Assembly (NCBI GenBank): GCA_035578175.1
Contig: JAQMRL010000022.1
Location: forward strand, 2,356,001 to 2,420,000
DNA length: 64,000 nt
Direction of reading: 5' to 3'
From: Catonia carolina
Taxonomy: Eukaryota; Arthropoda; Insecta; Hemiptera; Achilidae
Below, piece after piece: positions 62,101 through 63,842 of the stretch (position 1 is its first letter; each line of letters starts with the position of its first letter). The notes beneath the pieces were generated by a model. That model was not told the origin of the DNA, searched no databases, and saw only the letters and a list, made by a program, of their open reading frames with translations. The position numbers were made by a program, and so were the translations under genes.

Positions 62101-63842
62101 CATCTTCTCTCCACGATCAACACGCTTAATTATATCAAGTTTGTTCTCCATTGTGATTGTCCTCCTTTTCTTTTCTCCGCACTTGACATTCTCACCACTT
62201 TTACGTTTTCCAGCCATATTAAATTAGCGAAAAAACTTCACAACACAAAAACAGAACTAATTTTTAAATGAAAAAAAATGATAGGCTATAAGAACGCACA
62301 CGACACATACACTATGAAAGTACTAGCTCAACAGACATAACAACCAGCTCGAACATCAGCCTCCCCCAACATCACACTTTACGGGTTCAATGCCCTTCCG
62401 TTCCACAAGGCCGCACTACATAGGCCTATTCGTTTCGTCTAGAGCTTTGTTCGTATCTTCGAAAGTTCGTAAGTCGAGGACTTACTGTACTAAATTTTTC
62501 AGTCCATGTGCCTGTTTCTATCTTTACAACAGAACAAAATAGACCAGTGTTTCTTACATTCAAACGTTTTTCTCGAATTCCTCAGCCAGAACAGAGATTC
62601 TTTTGTAATCAGATCCTCTTAAACCTTCCACTCTACCTTAAGCTATGTCCAGACATGTAACATTGTATCATAACAGAACACCATCACATAACATATTTAG
62701 ATAACTCGTGTAACACCGTAATGTTGGAGGAGGATATCAGAGCATTCTGTCGCTTGTCAGTTTCTAGCGGTGCATCAAAGAAAGATGTTACGCACGCTCT
62801 GTTTATGTCTGGATTGGACTGTGTAACAAGTTGCCAGTATGCAAAATGGATTCGAGTGAAGAAATAACTTTTGCAGTTTATTGAGTTGTAATTTTGTGGG
62901 ATCCAAAACATCTCCAGTATTACAATAAAATTTAAAAAAACCGAACTGGCTGTAAACTTTAAAAGTAACTGGTTATCACTATCCATTCTTCTGTTATACA
63001 ACTGCATATGCCATCATCATCTTTGATATTTATTTTTTCTCTAAATAAATAGTCCATGACTATATAGGCTACTGCAGCAACGTCTATAATAATTCTCTCT
63101 CCTGCAAACTACACAAAAACAAGATGCCTGTACAGATTCTCAACAAGAAGTGATGGATGGAACGGCAGAGTGTCACAAACATTTGTTACGCATCCCTGTC
63201 CTGTTGCGATGTTACGCTGAGATGTCCTGTTACAATATTCAGTCATGAGATGGTATTGTTACGATGCGATATTACATATCTGGACGCAGCTTTAGGGGAT
63301 TAGTAACAGTAAATCATACCTGTTTGGATATCTCTTTATTTGTCTAAGCCAACAATATTGGTGTATTTATTTGACCTTTACAACGTTACCTTGGTAGTGA
63401 ATAAATCTCTCCAAGAATACTGTGGATCTATGTCATTATTTCTTTGGGGGTTGAAAATTATTATTGATTCATTAAGCCTACTTGATGATTAATTTATTTT
63501 AATTTTTTTATAGGTACTTCATCAACGTCAAAAGCAATTATTGAAAGAGTAAGTGAACAGACTAGTGTTGAAACAACTGTCTCGGAACCAGATCCTATAG
63601 CAGCAAAGAAACAAAAAGTGAAACAAAGTCTAATGAAAAGGGCAAGAAGTGTTGCTATATTTTCATTAAAGCTGAAAGAACGTCGTGCTAAGGAAGCAAT
63701 CGAAAGTAAACCTAAAGAAAGACCTTCACCGATGCGTCCTCAGATGCCAGATCTTCATGTAGGTGGTGAACTGTCATGCATACCTATTGAAAAATTAATA
63801 TCAGTTGAGGATGTTGGAAAACAATTAAGGAAAAGTGATTAA
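13729..63842 (+). CDS. ANO8: Anoctamin-8 (TMEM16H) orthologue, 18 coding exons, 1003 aa
   Basis: A TMEM16-family membrane protein. Vertebrate ANO8 is described as a tether at endoplasmic reticulum-plasma membrane contacts that organises calcium signalling; other members are scramblases or chloride channels. The joined exons (3012 nt) give an unbroken frame. Residues 1-242 are a cytosolic N-terminal region (FPPG, TPGLVVHVRHH, ERQLLVLHLLQ). The core starts with FGVKIAMYFAWLG in exon 6, and membrane segments follow at about 247-278, 285-306, 364-391, 402-425, 447-471, 566-588, 627-644 and 657-685. The blocks ELAYKWGTLD, ENYRLDTKYENHLIVKVAL, FQFVNSFLSLFYIAFYLQ, AALCALVNNLVEIRSDAFKL and AIPDIPNWVA are diagnostic of ANO8 over other anoctamins. 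The loop after 480 is short and lacks the long acidic insertion I recall from mammalian ANO8. Residues ~700-1003 are proline-rich, then basic, and probably disordered. Family assignment is firm; the activity in this species is unknown. Confidence 0.95.
13856..14560. other. ANO8 intron 1
   Basis: AT-rich; no element or RNA gene recognised. Confidence 0.7.
14561..14646 (+). CDS. ANO8: ANO8 exon 2
   Basis: 86 nt between ...CACTGTAG and GTAAGT. Encodes SRMLRRKIPCTGHLMTPRR, then LWIQTVPTH. Too short to stand out as an ORF; found by phase and splice signals. Confidence 0.88.
14647..15508. other. ANO8 intron 2, first part
   Basis: AT-rich; nothing recognised before the TIR element at 15509. Confidence 0.6.
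15509..16189. mobile_element. Non-autonomous DNA transposon with ~35-bp TIRs, TA duplications
   Basis: The left end CCGTGTTTACCCGAATATAAG and the inverted right end CCGTATTTACCCAAATATAAA are each flanked by TA. The interior has no transposase; only a short acidic frame (EDDENGVEDVCEAEK) is visible near 15985. TA duplications and end type suggest the pogo/Tigger-like or Tc1/mariner superfamily. Confidence 0.7.
16280..16385 (-). mobile_element. tRNA-derived SINE fragment
   Basis: On the - strand a tRNA-like head (gtgcaactagcttctatgcc, then gaggttcgatttctgg) resembles the head at 7185. Diverged; borders approximate. Confidence 0.45.
17400..17825 (-). pseudogene. LINE 3' end, reverse transcriptase C-terminal fragment, copy 1
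   Basis: The - strand reads YGSETWVIGAVERKRIEAFE (near 17740-17800) followed by MWCYRKMLKI and RGKQRLEYIKQITKDVGYYR (near 17500). These are the conserved tail of a non-LTR retrotransposon reverse transcriptase. The frame has stops and shifts. It is nearly identical to 18216-18665. Confidence 0.7.
17889..18214 (+). mobile_element. Foldback element A1 with an intact hammerhead-ribozyme motif
   Basis: Arms of about 95 bp (17925-18025 against 18119-18214) are nearly perfect inverses across the block 'aactgcgtcacctttattct'. The right arm carries the motif at 18102-18141: helix I TACT/AGTA, CTGATGA (18106-18112), unpaired T, helix II GGTG-GATC-CACC, GAAA (18126-18129), palindromic helix III ACACGTGT, and a GTA cleavage triplet ending at 18137. 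The left arm has lost the core. The outer left flank (aatgcatcctgcag) is shared with element A2 at 43511-43525. It sits between two LINE fragments. Confidence 0.7.
18102..18141 (+). ncRNA. Candidate type I hammerhead ribozyme (A1)
   Basis: All conserved core positions are present: CTGATGA, GAAA, and NUH as GUA. Helices I (4 bp), II (4 bp, GNRA-sized loop) and III (2 bp, or 4 bp palindromic in a dimer) can all form. The one departure from the textbook core is an extra T between A9 and the first pair of helix II. The same extra base is present in families B and C. Predicted cut: between 18137 and 18138. Confidence 0.6.
18216..18665 (-). pseudogene. LINE 3' end, reverse transcriptase C-terminal fragment, copy 2
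   Basis: A near-identical direct copy of 17400-17825, sharing even the boundary 'tatgctaagataaaattaac'. It carries a ~25-bp insertion near 18395-18420. On the - strand it has the same YGSETW-type tail. Element A1 separates the two copies. Confidence 0.7.
18765..19338. mobile_element. Foldback element C1 with decayed hammerhead motifs in both arms
   Basis: The left arm (about 18765-18930) and right arm (from about 19255) are inverted copies. They contain ctgaagaagcggtgcgcacc (right, + strand) or its inverse (left). Both arms read GCAAAAG where a hammerhead needs GCGAAAG, i.e. G12 is A. The loop between the arms is ~310 bp of AT-rich DNA. The right arm is interrupted at about 19339 by another element and resumes at about 19758. 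Confidence 0.65.
19339..19757. mobile_element. Probable MITE inserted in the arm of C1
   Basis: Comparison with C2 shows ~420 extra bp here. Its ends are imperfect inverted repeats: 'ttattgcttgag', then 'agctccatgtagttgg', against the inverted right end 'ttattgtgcagt', then 'agctctgtgtagttg'. No coding capacity; superfamily unknown. A short AAT run follows at about 19795. Confidence 0.5.
20311..20605. mobile_element. Foldback element C2 with one intact hammerhead motif
   Basis: Arms of about 120-130 bp flank a ~40-bp centre (gtcaatggtttgaatcaaac). The left arm carries an intact motif on the - strand (20363-20402). The right arm's + strand motif is damaged (CTAAAGA, disrupted helix II). The outer ends (gtatataaaaaaac / gttttttatgtatac) match C1. 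Confidence 0.75.
20363..20402 (-). ncRNA. Candidate type I hammerhead ribozyme (C2 left arm)
   Basis: On the - strand: helix I TTAC/GTAA, CTGAAGA, unpaired A, helix II GCGGTGTCCACCGC (6 bp capable), GAAA, palindromic AGTACT as helix III, and triplet CUC. Predicted cut between 20367 and 20366. The hairpin loop of helix III would be only 2 nt, so activity would most likely need a dimer. Confidence 0.55.
20606..21794. other. ANO8 intron 2, AT-rich stretch
   Basis: No gene or element recognised; the short open frames look random. Confidence 0.5.
21795..22250 (-). pseudogene. LINE reverse transcriptase fragment, copy 3
   Basis: On the - strand a broken frame gives blocks such as NKTKVM-like, EVREFCYRGSKITKDGRSTS and IAQAKKAFEMKNSLL. 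These belong to the region just before the YGSETW block of the same LINE type. The first ~50 bp repeat the 3' terminus seen at 17430 (actctcgactggtttgatgc), joined by a deletion near 21840. Confidence 0.65.
22251..22980. other. ANO8 intron 2, last part
   Basis: AT-rich; nothing recognised before exon 3. Confidence 0.5.
22981..23141 (+). CDS. ANO8: ANO8 exon 3
   Basis: Follows CCATTTTTAG and ends before GTGAGT. Reads ECDVVLMFPPGAQDFTLMWL and onward to YGFYLTAPFQ in the N-terminal cytosolic domain. Preceded by the 8.3-kb intron 2. The last two bases form a valine codon with exon 4. Confidence 0.92.
23340..23948 (+). pseudogene. LINE 3'-terminal ORF fragment in intron 3
   Basis: A 197-codon open frame from 23355 reads KHQTRYLIAVILTQVLYAAE, then ETLNKLHRRFGQVT, RLLYYGQIMRQRNN and GQAWHEERKRAFSVRIKE. 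This has the layout of the C-terminal tail of a non-LTR retrotransposon polyprotein. The ORF has no stops but lacks the catalytic domain, so it is a 5'-truncated insertion and not a host gene. It lies in the sense orientation of ANO8. Confidence 0.6.
23949..25002. other. ANO8 intron 3, remainder
   Basis: AT-rich. A moderately GC-richer patch at 24140-24260 is not recognised. No gene seen. Confidence 0.45.
25003..25238 (+). CDS. ANO8: ANO8 exon 4
   Basis: Acceptor TTTTTCAG, donor GTAATA. Encodes LLKAAEEVHLPKAVRPERGG through ERQLLVLHLLQTLRAVQGD. It remains in the cytosolic N-terminal domain. Confidence 0.93.
25239..25709. other. ANO8 intron 4
   Basis: Short AT-rich intron; nothing recognised. 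Confidence 0.7.
25710..25826 (+). CDS. ANO8: ANO8 exon 5
   Basis: Acceptor GGTTTCAG, donor GTATGT. Encodes PKCVSAGVIAQVFPLHDLPA, then LKELRDSWVRAFFNKQPL, just before the first membrane segment. The open frame extending upstream of 25710 is intronic. Confidence 0.92.
26640..28352 (-). CDS. Tigger/pogo-family DDE transposase, copy 1 (570 aa)
   Basis: A cut-and-paste transposase acting on the element's TIRs. Residues 1-60 contain a CENP-B/pogo-type helix-turn-helix (NKLDIIKRVDRGEKMADVAR, then TNRSTIATVMKDK). A second DNA-binding CENPB domain follows to ~150 (ASHGWFERFKKRNNYHNVKV). The catalytic DDE domain is at ~190-380: FNVDEMAIYWKKMP (first D), LLILDNAPGHPP (second D), TTSLLQPMDQGVIATLKRYY (third D). 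The acidic C-terminus ends TSIKQFFKKK. The start is set at MAGKRKSGEN, which both copies share; copy 1 has an in-frame ATG 8 codons further upstream. The frame is intact. It differs from copy 2 at 13 residues by my count. Confidence 0.93.
   Translation of the reverse strand: MAGKRKSGENVKCGEKKRRTITMENKLDIIKRVDRGEKMADVARVYETNRSTIATVMKDKVRILEHLKSCTAMQSTIITKRRDTIMLEMENMLRLWMEDQQHRRIPLSLLLIQEKAKSLYEDLKAKKGDNGVTFIASHGWFERFKKRNNYHNVKVTGEAASADQVAAVEFTKTFESIVKEEGYLPQQIFNVDEMAIYWKKMPDRTYISKEEKTMPGYKAAKDRLTLMVGGNCSGDYKLKPLLIYRAENPRGIRGISKDSLRVVWKSNAKAWVTLSVFEDWFLHYFVPEIKEYCKKSDIPFKILLILDNAPGHPPKLDDFHTDVKVVYLPPNTTSLLQPMDQGVIATLKRYYLRRTFHQAIKATDGENQITLKEFWKNYNVYEAVINLAAAWSEIRTSNMKGAWKNLCPHFFTNVVRDIVVEENEEQEEVNNIVDLGNQLHLELDEEDVHQLLESHSRELTNEELMELTAYEIEPNEHNADVEELKKFTVKQLEEGFNLMEKSLACFETQDSDNVRFARVSAAVYEALTCYKVILDDKRWVTSQTSIKQFFKKKDETSYVENLVIPSTSKK
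28371..28548. repeat. 89-bp tandem duplication in Tigger copy 1
   Basis: The block starting cttcacaacacaaaaacag is present twice with period 89 between the transposase start and the right TIR. Copy 2 has it once. It therefore arose after the two copies diverged. Confidence 0.9.
28757..29250 (+). pseudogene. Truncated mariner element (N-terminal half)
   Basis: It begins with a TIR-like 'aaaggtacccaaagtaacg', similar to the inverted end at about 32250. Broken frames give KEDALSKAQVYDWFLHFKRG, then MSIEDQPRSGRPSNSRTDEN and SDMNKMSRSS. These are the helix-turn-helix and linker of a mariner transposase. The catalytic half is absent. Confidence 0.75.
29251..29514. other. ANO8 intron 5, end
   Basis: AT-rich; nothing recognised. 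The part before Tigger copy 1 (25827-26201) is likewise featureless. Confidence 0.5.
29515..29621 (+). CDS. ANO8: ANO8 exon 6 (first membrane segment)
   Basis: Acceptor TTTTCAG, donor GTAAGT. Encodes SVCNYFGVKIAMYFAWLGHY followed by a hydrophobic run ending FIFW. YFGVKIAMYFAWLG is a strongly conserved anoctamin signature. Confidence 0.94.
29622..30838. other. ANO8 intron 6
   Basis: A stretch at 30010-30080 (cactgtaacggacttcaaat) resembles a Tigger-type end, but no partner was established. Otherwise nothing recognised. Confidence 0.4.
30839..31024 (+). CDS. ANO8: ANO8 exon 7 (second membrane segment)
   Basis: Acceptor TTGACAG, donor GTAAGT. Encodes ATEDVGFVLFSFFNVLWFSI and then YLEAWKR, ELAYKWGTLDQRDELL. 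The W-K-R and Y-K-W-G-T blocks are typical of the family. Confidence 0.94.
31640..32268 (-). pseudogene. Internally deleted mariner element in intron 7
   Basis: On the - strand, starting from a TIR-like end 'tacaacggggtacccaaaag', the frames give MTASLSERVADKFCSLLGKS, KTAYKDDTMGK, then DKPRSGRPSTARINENV and, after a deletion, TGDWFFHHDNAPAHIAISVK. HHDNAPAH contains the second catalytic Asp of mariner DD34D. Several frame breaks; the 3' end is missing. The first ~600 bp of the intron (31025-31640) hold nothing recognised. Confidence 0.75.
32400..32552 (+). CDS. ANO8: ANO8 exon 8 (third membrane segment)
   Basis: Acceptor TTTTTCCAG, donor GTATAC. Encodes PVTGRLEPTYPAWKRNIFRY and then a hydrophobic run ending MMLNLKLQ. 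Phase 0 at both ends. Confidence 0.93.
33110..33255 (-). mobile_element. tRNA-derived SINE, tandem copy a
   Basis: The - strand head reads 'ggtacaactggcttctttag', then 'agattcgattcctagtc'. Its tail word 'gatgatgcctatgtaagc' (+ strand) recurs in copy b. The two lie head-to-tail. Confidence 0.5.
33265..33430 (-). mobile_element. tRNA-derived SINE, tandem copy b
   Basis: The - strand contains 'ggcttcaatagcaagggcac', then 'tctggcattttttcatc', the latter shared with 7258-7274. The tail word is shared with copy a. A short TA run at about 33313 separates body and tail. Confidence 0.5.
33431..34435. other. ANO8 intron 8, remainder
   Basis: AT-rich; no element recognised. The part before the SINEs (32553-33109) is also featureless. 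Confidence 0.45.
34436..34571 (+). CDS. ANO8: ANO8 exon 9 (fourth membrane segment)
   Basis: Acceptor TTCTGAAG, donor GTGAGC. Encodes DWWDNQIESRGYAFWLSYLP, then a hydrophobic segment and EAYYKVACWLNDK. It ends in phase 1, so a downstream exon beginning with two bases is required. Confidence 0.93.
35081..35121. repeat. (GA)n microsatellite
   Basis: About 40 bp of uninterrupted GA repeats inside the TIR element. Confidence 0.9.
35299..35376. repeat. Perfect 35-bp inverted repeat with 8-nt loop
   Basis: Arm 35299-35333 (tacccaaaaagtagcgcagg...) is exactly inverted at 35342-35376. Inside the decayed element 34843-35654 it is the only part without mismatches. Confidence 0.95.
35705..36447 (+). 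pseudogene. Internally deleted mariner-like element with TIRs
   Basis: The left TIR CGAGGGTCATTCAGAAAGTA and the inverted right TIR CGAGAGTCATTCGCAAAGTA are flanked by TA on the left and TG on the right. The frame from 35866 reads EIYRQITEVYGNVMNEALVR, then TNVLDVECSAQPSAVTDG and ISRTVLYEIVSGDLGYNKVC. This is the N-terminal DNA-binding half of a mariner transposase with one stop (36107). The catalytic half is deleted. Confidence 0.8.
36448..40430. other. ANO8 intron 9, 4-kb stretch without recognised features
   Basis: AT-rich; no coding frame, RNA gene or bounded element is recognisable. A possible tRNA-like SINE scrap at about 40020-40085 is too weak to call. Confidence 0.4.
40431..40916. 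mobile_element. hAT-type MITE with 8-bp target duplication
   Basis: Inverted ends CATTGATTCTCCACCT and (reversed right) CAGTGATTCTCAACCT. It is flanked by the exact 8-bp repeat TTTTAAGT at 40423-40430 and 40917-40924. An 8-bp duplication with CA(R)TG-starting ends is typical of hAT. 486 bp, no transposase, with a 9-10 G run near 40841. Confidence 0.85.
41616..41952 (-). repeat. Interspersed repeat R, copy 3 (inverted)
   Basis: Reverse-complement match to 4243-4638. The - strand keeps an open frame of 82 codons (41573-41821) starting MNFIIQPDPVVNEVKVSFA. I treat it as repeat-derived because the same frame in copy 1 carries a stop. Confidence 0.75.
42535..43180. pseudogene. Two mariner 3' ends facing outward (inverted remnant)
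   Basis: The left part (42535-42725) is a mariner C-terminus on the - strand (YNKCLNSQGDYVEK). The right part (about 42800-43150) is a C-terminus on the + strand (PHTAGATQWLL, HWDIFDHPIYSRDLALSDFH, LKKWLEGQRFQTNEELQ). No N-terminal half is present. This is either an inverted internal rearrangement or two nested insertions. Confidence 0.7.
43196..43530 (+). mobile_element. Foldback element A2 with a mutated hammerhead motif
   Basis: Second member of family A: imperfect inverted arms with 'actgccttgtctttactatt' on the left and its diverged inverse on the right. The motif at 43381-43420 matches A1 from helix II to helix I (ggtggatccaccgaaacacg), but the core reads CTAATGA, i.e. G5 is A, which should abolish cleavage. 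Confidence 0.7.
43861..44082. mobile_element. Foldback element B, ~103-bp arms, hammerhead-like motif in each arm
   Basis: Arms 43861-43963 and 43980-44082 are near-perfect inverses with a 16-nt spacer. Each contains (C/T)TGAAGATGTGTACAAGATAC, then GAAAGC. The right arm (+) keeps CTGAAGA at 44001 but has a G-G clash at the base of helix II and AGCACT in helix III. The left arm (-) has perfect helices (GTGTA/TACAC; AGCGCT; helix I TTTA/TAAA) but TTGAAGA, i.e. C3 is U. Confidence 0.75.
44083..44641. other. ANO8 intron 9, end
   Basis: AT-rich; nothing recognised. Confidence 0.5.
44642..44697 (+). CDS. ANO8: ANO8 exon 10 (56-nt small exon)
   Basis: Lies between TTTGCAACCAG and GTTTGT. With the last base of exon 9 it encodes ENYRLDTKYENHLIVKVAL, a highly conserved ANO8 block linking membrane segments. 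Without it the frame breaks between exons 9 and 11. It has 10-kb and 5-kb introns on its two sides. Confidence 0.9.
44698..47139. other. ANO8 intron 10, first part
   Basis: AT-rich. A GC-richer patch at 45350-45530 may be a decayed retroelement. A 78-codon frame at 46660-46896 is not recognised and lacks a splice context in the ANO8 frame. Confidence 0.35.
47140..47700 (-). pseudogene. Mariner transposase N-terminal remnant
   Basis: On the - strand: MEQNNIKFCFKVG, then ETHEMLEQVYRQ..AKSRKC, VYDWFACFHAGKESAEDKSN. This is the helix-turn-helix region of a mariner-type transposase, broken by several stops. No TIRs were found. Confidence 0.6.
47701..49676. other. ANO8 intron 10, last part
   Basis: At 47896-47960 a short sequence (cctaccctactacctgtgca) repeats one at 17370-17400 and 17848-17885, a small dispersed repeat. 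Otherwise AT-rich with nothing recognised. Confidence 0.4.
49677..49751 (+). CDS. ANO8: ANO8 exon 11
   Basis: 75 nt, acceptor TTGTTCCAG, donor GTAACT. Encodes FQFVNSFLSLFYIAFYLQDQ and EKLKE, the membrane segment after exon 10. Phase 0 at both ends. Confidence 0.92.
49752..50835. other. ANO8 intron 11, first part
   Basis: AT-rich; no coding frame or bounded element recognised. Confidence 0.45.
50840..51465 (-). pseudogene. LINE C-terminal fragment split by a SINE
   Basis: On the - strand the part right of the SINE gives ILYGSETLAWIDGEE and GYSELGINKKHKVDNHYRLL. The part left of it continues with DIEPITVAMRKKQLTYFGHI, then LRTPNAILLCRII. Removing 51081-51267 joins them into one LINE reverse-transcriptase tail. 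This LINE is different from the one in intron 2. Confidence 0.7.
51081..51267 (+). mobile_element. tRNA-derived SINE (family 1), full-length copy in a LINE
   Basis: Starts CCGGCCGCATTGGCGCAGTT, B-box ggttcgaatcc, tail 'acagtcggacgttaaacc' and a ~28-base poly(A). Short target duplication atgtct(c/g)tg on both sides. Nearly identical to 7854-8022. Confidence 0.88.
51500..51733 (+). CDS. ANO8: ANO8 exon 12 (cytosolic loop)
   Basis: Acceptor TTATTTCAG, donor GTATTC. Encodes QLAALLIARQVIGNVKESAL, an amphipathic stretch, then the polar loop with GNEDDKKPGSRSVSQAELES. The loop replaces the much longer acidic insertion recalled from mammalian ANO8. Confidence 0.93.
51952..52148 (+). mobile_element. 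tRNA-derived SINE (family 2), second copy
   Basis: Head 'ctgtggctcagtggttagaa' (A-box-like), 'aaggtttgatttccgacttg' (B-box-like); body 'gttaaaacccgccaatgctg' ending 'actaaactaaaaaat'. Matches 3755-3927. Confidence 0.65.
52149..52838. other. ANO8 intron 12, remainder
   Basis: AT-rich; nothing recognised. Confidence 0.5.
52839..53036 (+). CDS. ANO8: ANO8 exon 13 (calcium-site region)
   Basis: Acceptor ATTTACAG, donor GTGTGT. Contains DHLEMFIQLGYVVLFSSAFP and AALCALVNNLVEIRSDAFKL. In calcium-gated anoctamins acidic residues of the matching segments (the E of LEM; the E and D of EIRxDA) bind calcium. Their presence is seen; calcium binding here is inferred. Confidence 0.95.
53037..53651. other. 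ANO8 intron 13
   Basis: The first ~250 bp are purine-rich (53095-53290) and not recognised; the rest is AT-rich. Confidence 0.5.
53652..53783 (+). CDS. ANO8: ANO8 exon 14
   Basis: Acceptor TGTTTTAG, donor GTAATT. Encodes NAMEVMGIIAVLVNCALIGL, then SGQVHRMFPEM and the start of the last membrane segment (TILFIVALE). Confidence 0.93.
54089..54921 (-). mobile_element. Possible solo LTR
   Basis: The stretch starts TGTGACACTTATC and ends CTGATAACACA, i.e. TGTG...CACA. On the - strand it has a TATA-like tgtatataagg near 54440 and AATAAA near 54178, the order expected of U3-R. No target duplication was found, so it could be another repeat type. Confidence 0.3.
54922..55419. other. ANO8 intron 14, end
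   Basis: AT-rich; nothing recognised. Confidence 0.5.
55420..55616 (+). CDS. ANO8: ANO8 exon 15 (last membrane segment, start of tail)
   Basis: Acceptor TCTTTTCAG, donor GTAATT. Encodes HVMLILRLIVTSAIPDIPNW and VATEMAKVEFSRREAVRR, then a Ser/Thr/Pro stretch. It ends in phase 2 and joins exon 16 through an arginine codon. Confidence 0.92.
55617..56582. other. ANO8 intron 15
   Basis: AT-rich; no element recognised. Confidence 0.55.
56583..56847 (+). CDS. ANO8: ANO8 exon 16 (proline-rich tail)
   Basis: Acceptor TTTTTTACAG, donor GTAACT. Encodes an acidic stretch (EEEVIEPTEEVVELETEEI), a proline run (PPPATPPPPPPVQ), a basic patch and HHLTIGPHGGVDW. Probably disordered and cytosolic. Confidence 0.88.
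56848..58450. other. ANO8 intron 16, with a promoter-like patch
   Basis: At 57235-57345 a CCAAT box (accaatcagaac), a TATA-like gtataagagc (about 57309) and an initiator-like tcactcg follow each other in + orientation in a GC-richer patch. It could be a decayed LTR promoter or an internal promoter. No coding exon of another gene is seen. Confidence 0.35.
58451..58667 (+). CDS. ANO8: ANO8 exon 17 (Ser-rich tail)
   Basis: Acceptor AAAAAATTAG, donor GTGTGT. Encodes VRRLGLEGVRKTSEPDMGAA, a serine-rich run and WVHTRFPFNAPIEKEKPA. The acceptor has a poor pyrimidine tract, but phase and composition fit both neighbours. Confidence 0.82.
58960..59690. repeat. Interspersed repeat with internal duplication
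   Basis: Two related units of about 150-200 bp begin near 59020 and 59195 (aataaaagttgtagatctttt and its variant), each followed by a cacgtttg(t/c)c word and an AT-rich end. A tail with 'cacacacagacacacacaca' follows at about 59568. Probably an unclassified dispersed repeat. Confidence 0.4.
60070..62487 (-). mobile_element. Tigger/pogo transposon, copy 2, full length with intact transposase
   Basis: The same TIRs (CAGTAAGTCCTCGACTTACG), flanked by TA at 60068-60069 and 62488-62489. It is 2418 bp, shorter than copy 1 mainly because it lacks the 89-bp duplication and one ~15-bp TIR-proximal repeat. It carries the same subterminal hairpin. It lies in intron 17 in the same orientation as copy 1. 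Confidence 0.95.
60505..62217 (-). CDS. Tigger/pogo-family DDE transposase, copy 2 (570 aa)
   Basis: Same domain order as copy 1: pogo-type helix-turn-helix, CENPB DNA-binding domain, DDE domain with DEMAIYWKK, LILDNAPGHP and LLQPMDQGVI, and an acidic C-terminus. The frame is intact. It differs from copy 1 at 13 positions by my count (for example S/R in RRIPL-LLL, R/P in KDSL-VVW, D/H in PPKL-DFH), about 97.7% identity. None of the three catalytic Asp motifs differs, so either copy could be active. Confidence 0.93.
   Translation of the reverse strand: MAGKRKSGENVKCGEKKRRTITMENKLDIIKRVDRGEKMADVARVYETNRSTIATVMKDKVRILEHLKSCTAMQSTIITKRRDTIMLEMENMLRLWMEDQQHRRIPLRLLLIQEKAKSLYEDLKAKKGDNGVTFIASHGWFERFKKRNNYHNVKVTGEAASADQVAAVEFTKTFESIVKEEGYLPQQIFNVDEMAIYWKKMPDRTYISKEEKTMPGYKAVKDRLTLMVGGNCSADYKLKPLLIYRAENPRGIRGISKDSLPVVWKSNAKTWVTLSVFEDWFLHYFVPEIKEYCKKSDIPFKILLILDNAPGHPPKLHDFHTDVKVIYLPPNTTSLLQPMDQGVIATLKRYYLRRTFHQAIKATDGENQITLKEFWKNYNVYEAVINLAAAWSEIRTSNMKGAWKNLCPHFFTNVVRDIVVEENEEQEEVNNIVDLGNQLHLELEEEDVHQLLESHSRELTNEELMELTAHEIETNEDNADVEELKKFTVKQLEEGFNLMEKSLACFETQDSDNVRFARVSAAVYEALTCYKVILDDKRRVTSQTSIKQFFKKKDETSYVENLVVPSTSKK
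62641..63291. mobile_element. PIF/Harbinger-type MITE with TTA duplications
   Basis: Ends AGCTATGTCCAGACATGTAA and (inverted right) AGCTGCGTCCAGATATGTAA, with similarity continuing for ~45 bp. Exact TTA on both sides (62638-62640, 63292-63294). A 3-bp TTA/TAA duplication and such ends fit PIF/Harbinger. No transposase; a short MDSSEEITFAVY-like frame at 62850 may be a leftover ORF start. 651 bp. Confidence 0.8.
63514..63842 (+). CDS. ANO8: ANO8 exon 18 (basic C-terminus and stop)
   Basis: Acceptor TTTTTTATAG. Encodes TSSTSKAIIERVSEQTSVET and a basic stretch (KQKVKQSLMKRARSV), ending GKQLRKSD and TAA. The highly charged end could bind membranes or phosphoinositides; that is inference only. 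Confidence 0.88.
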
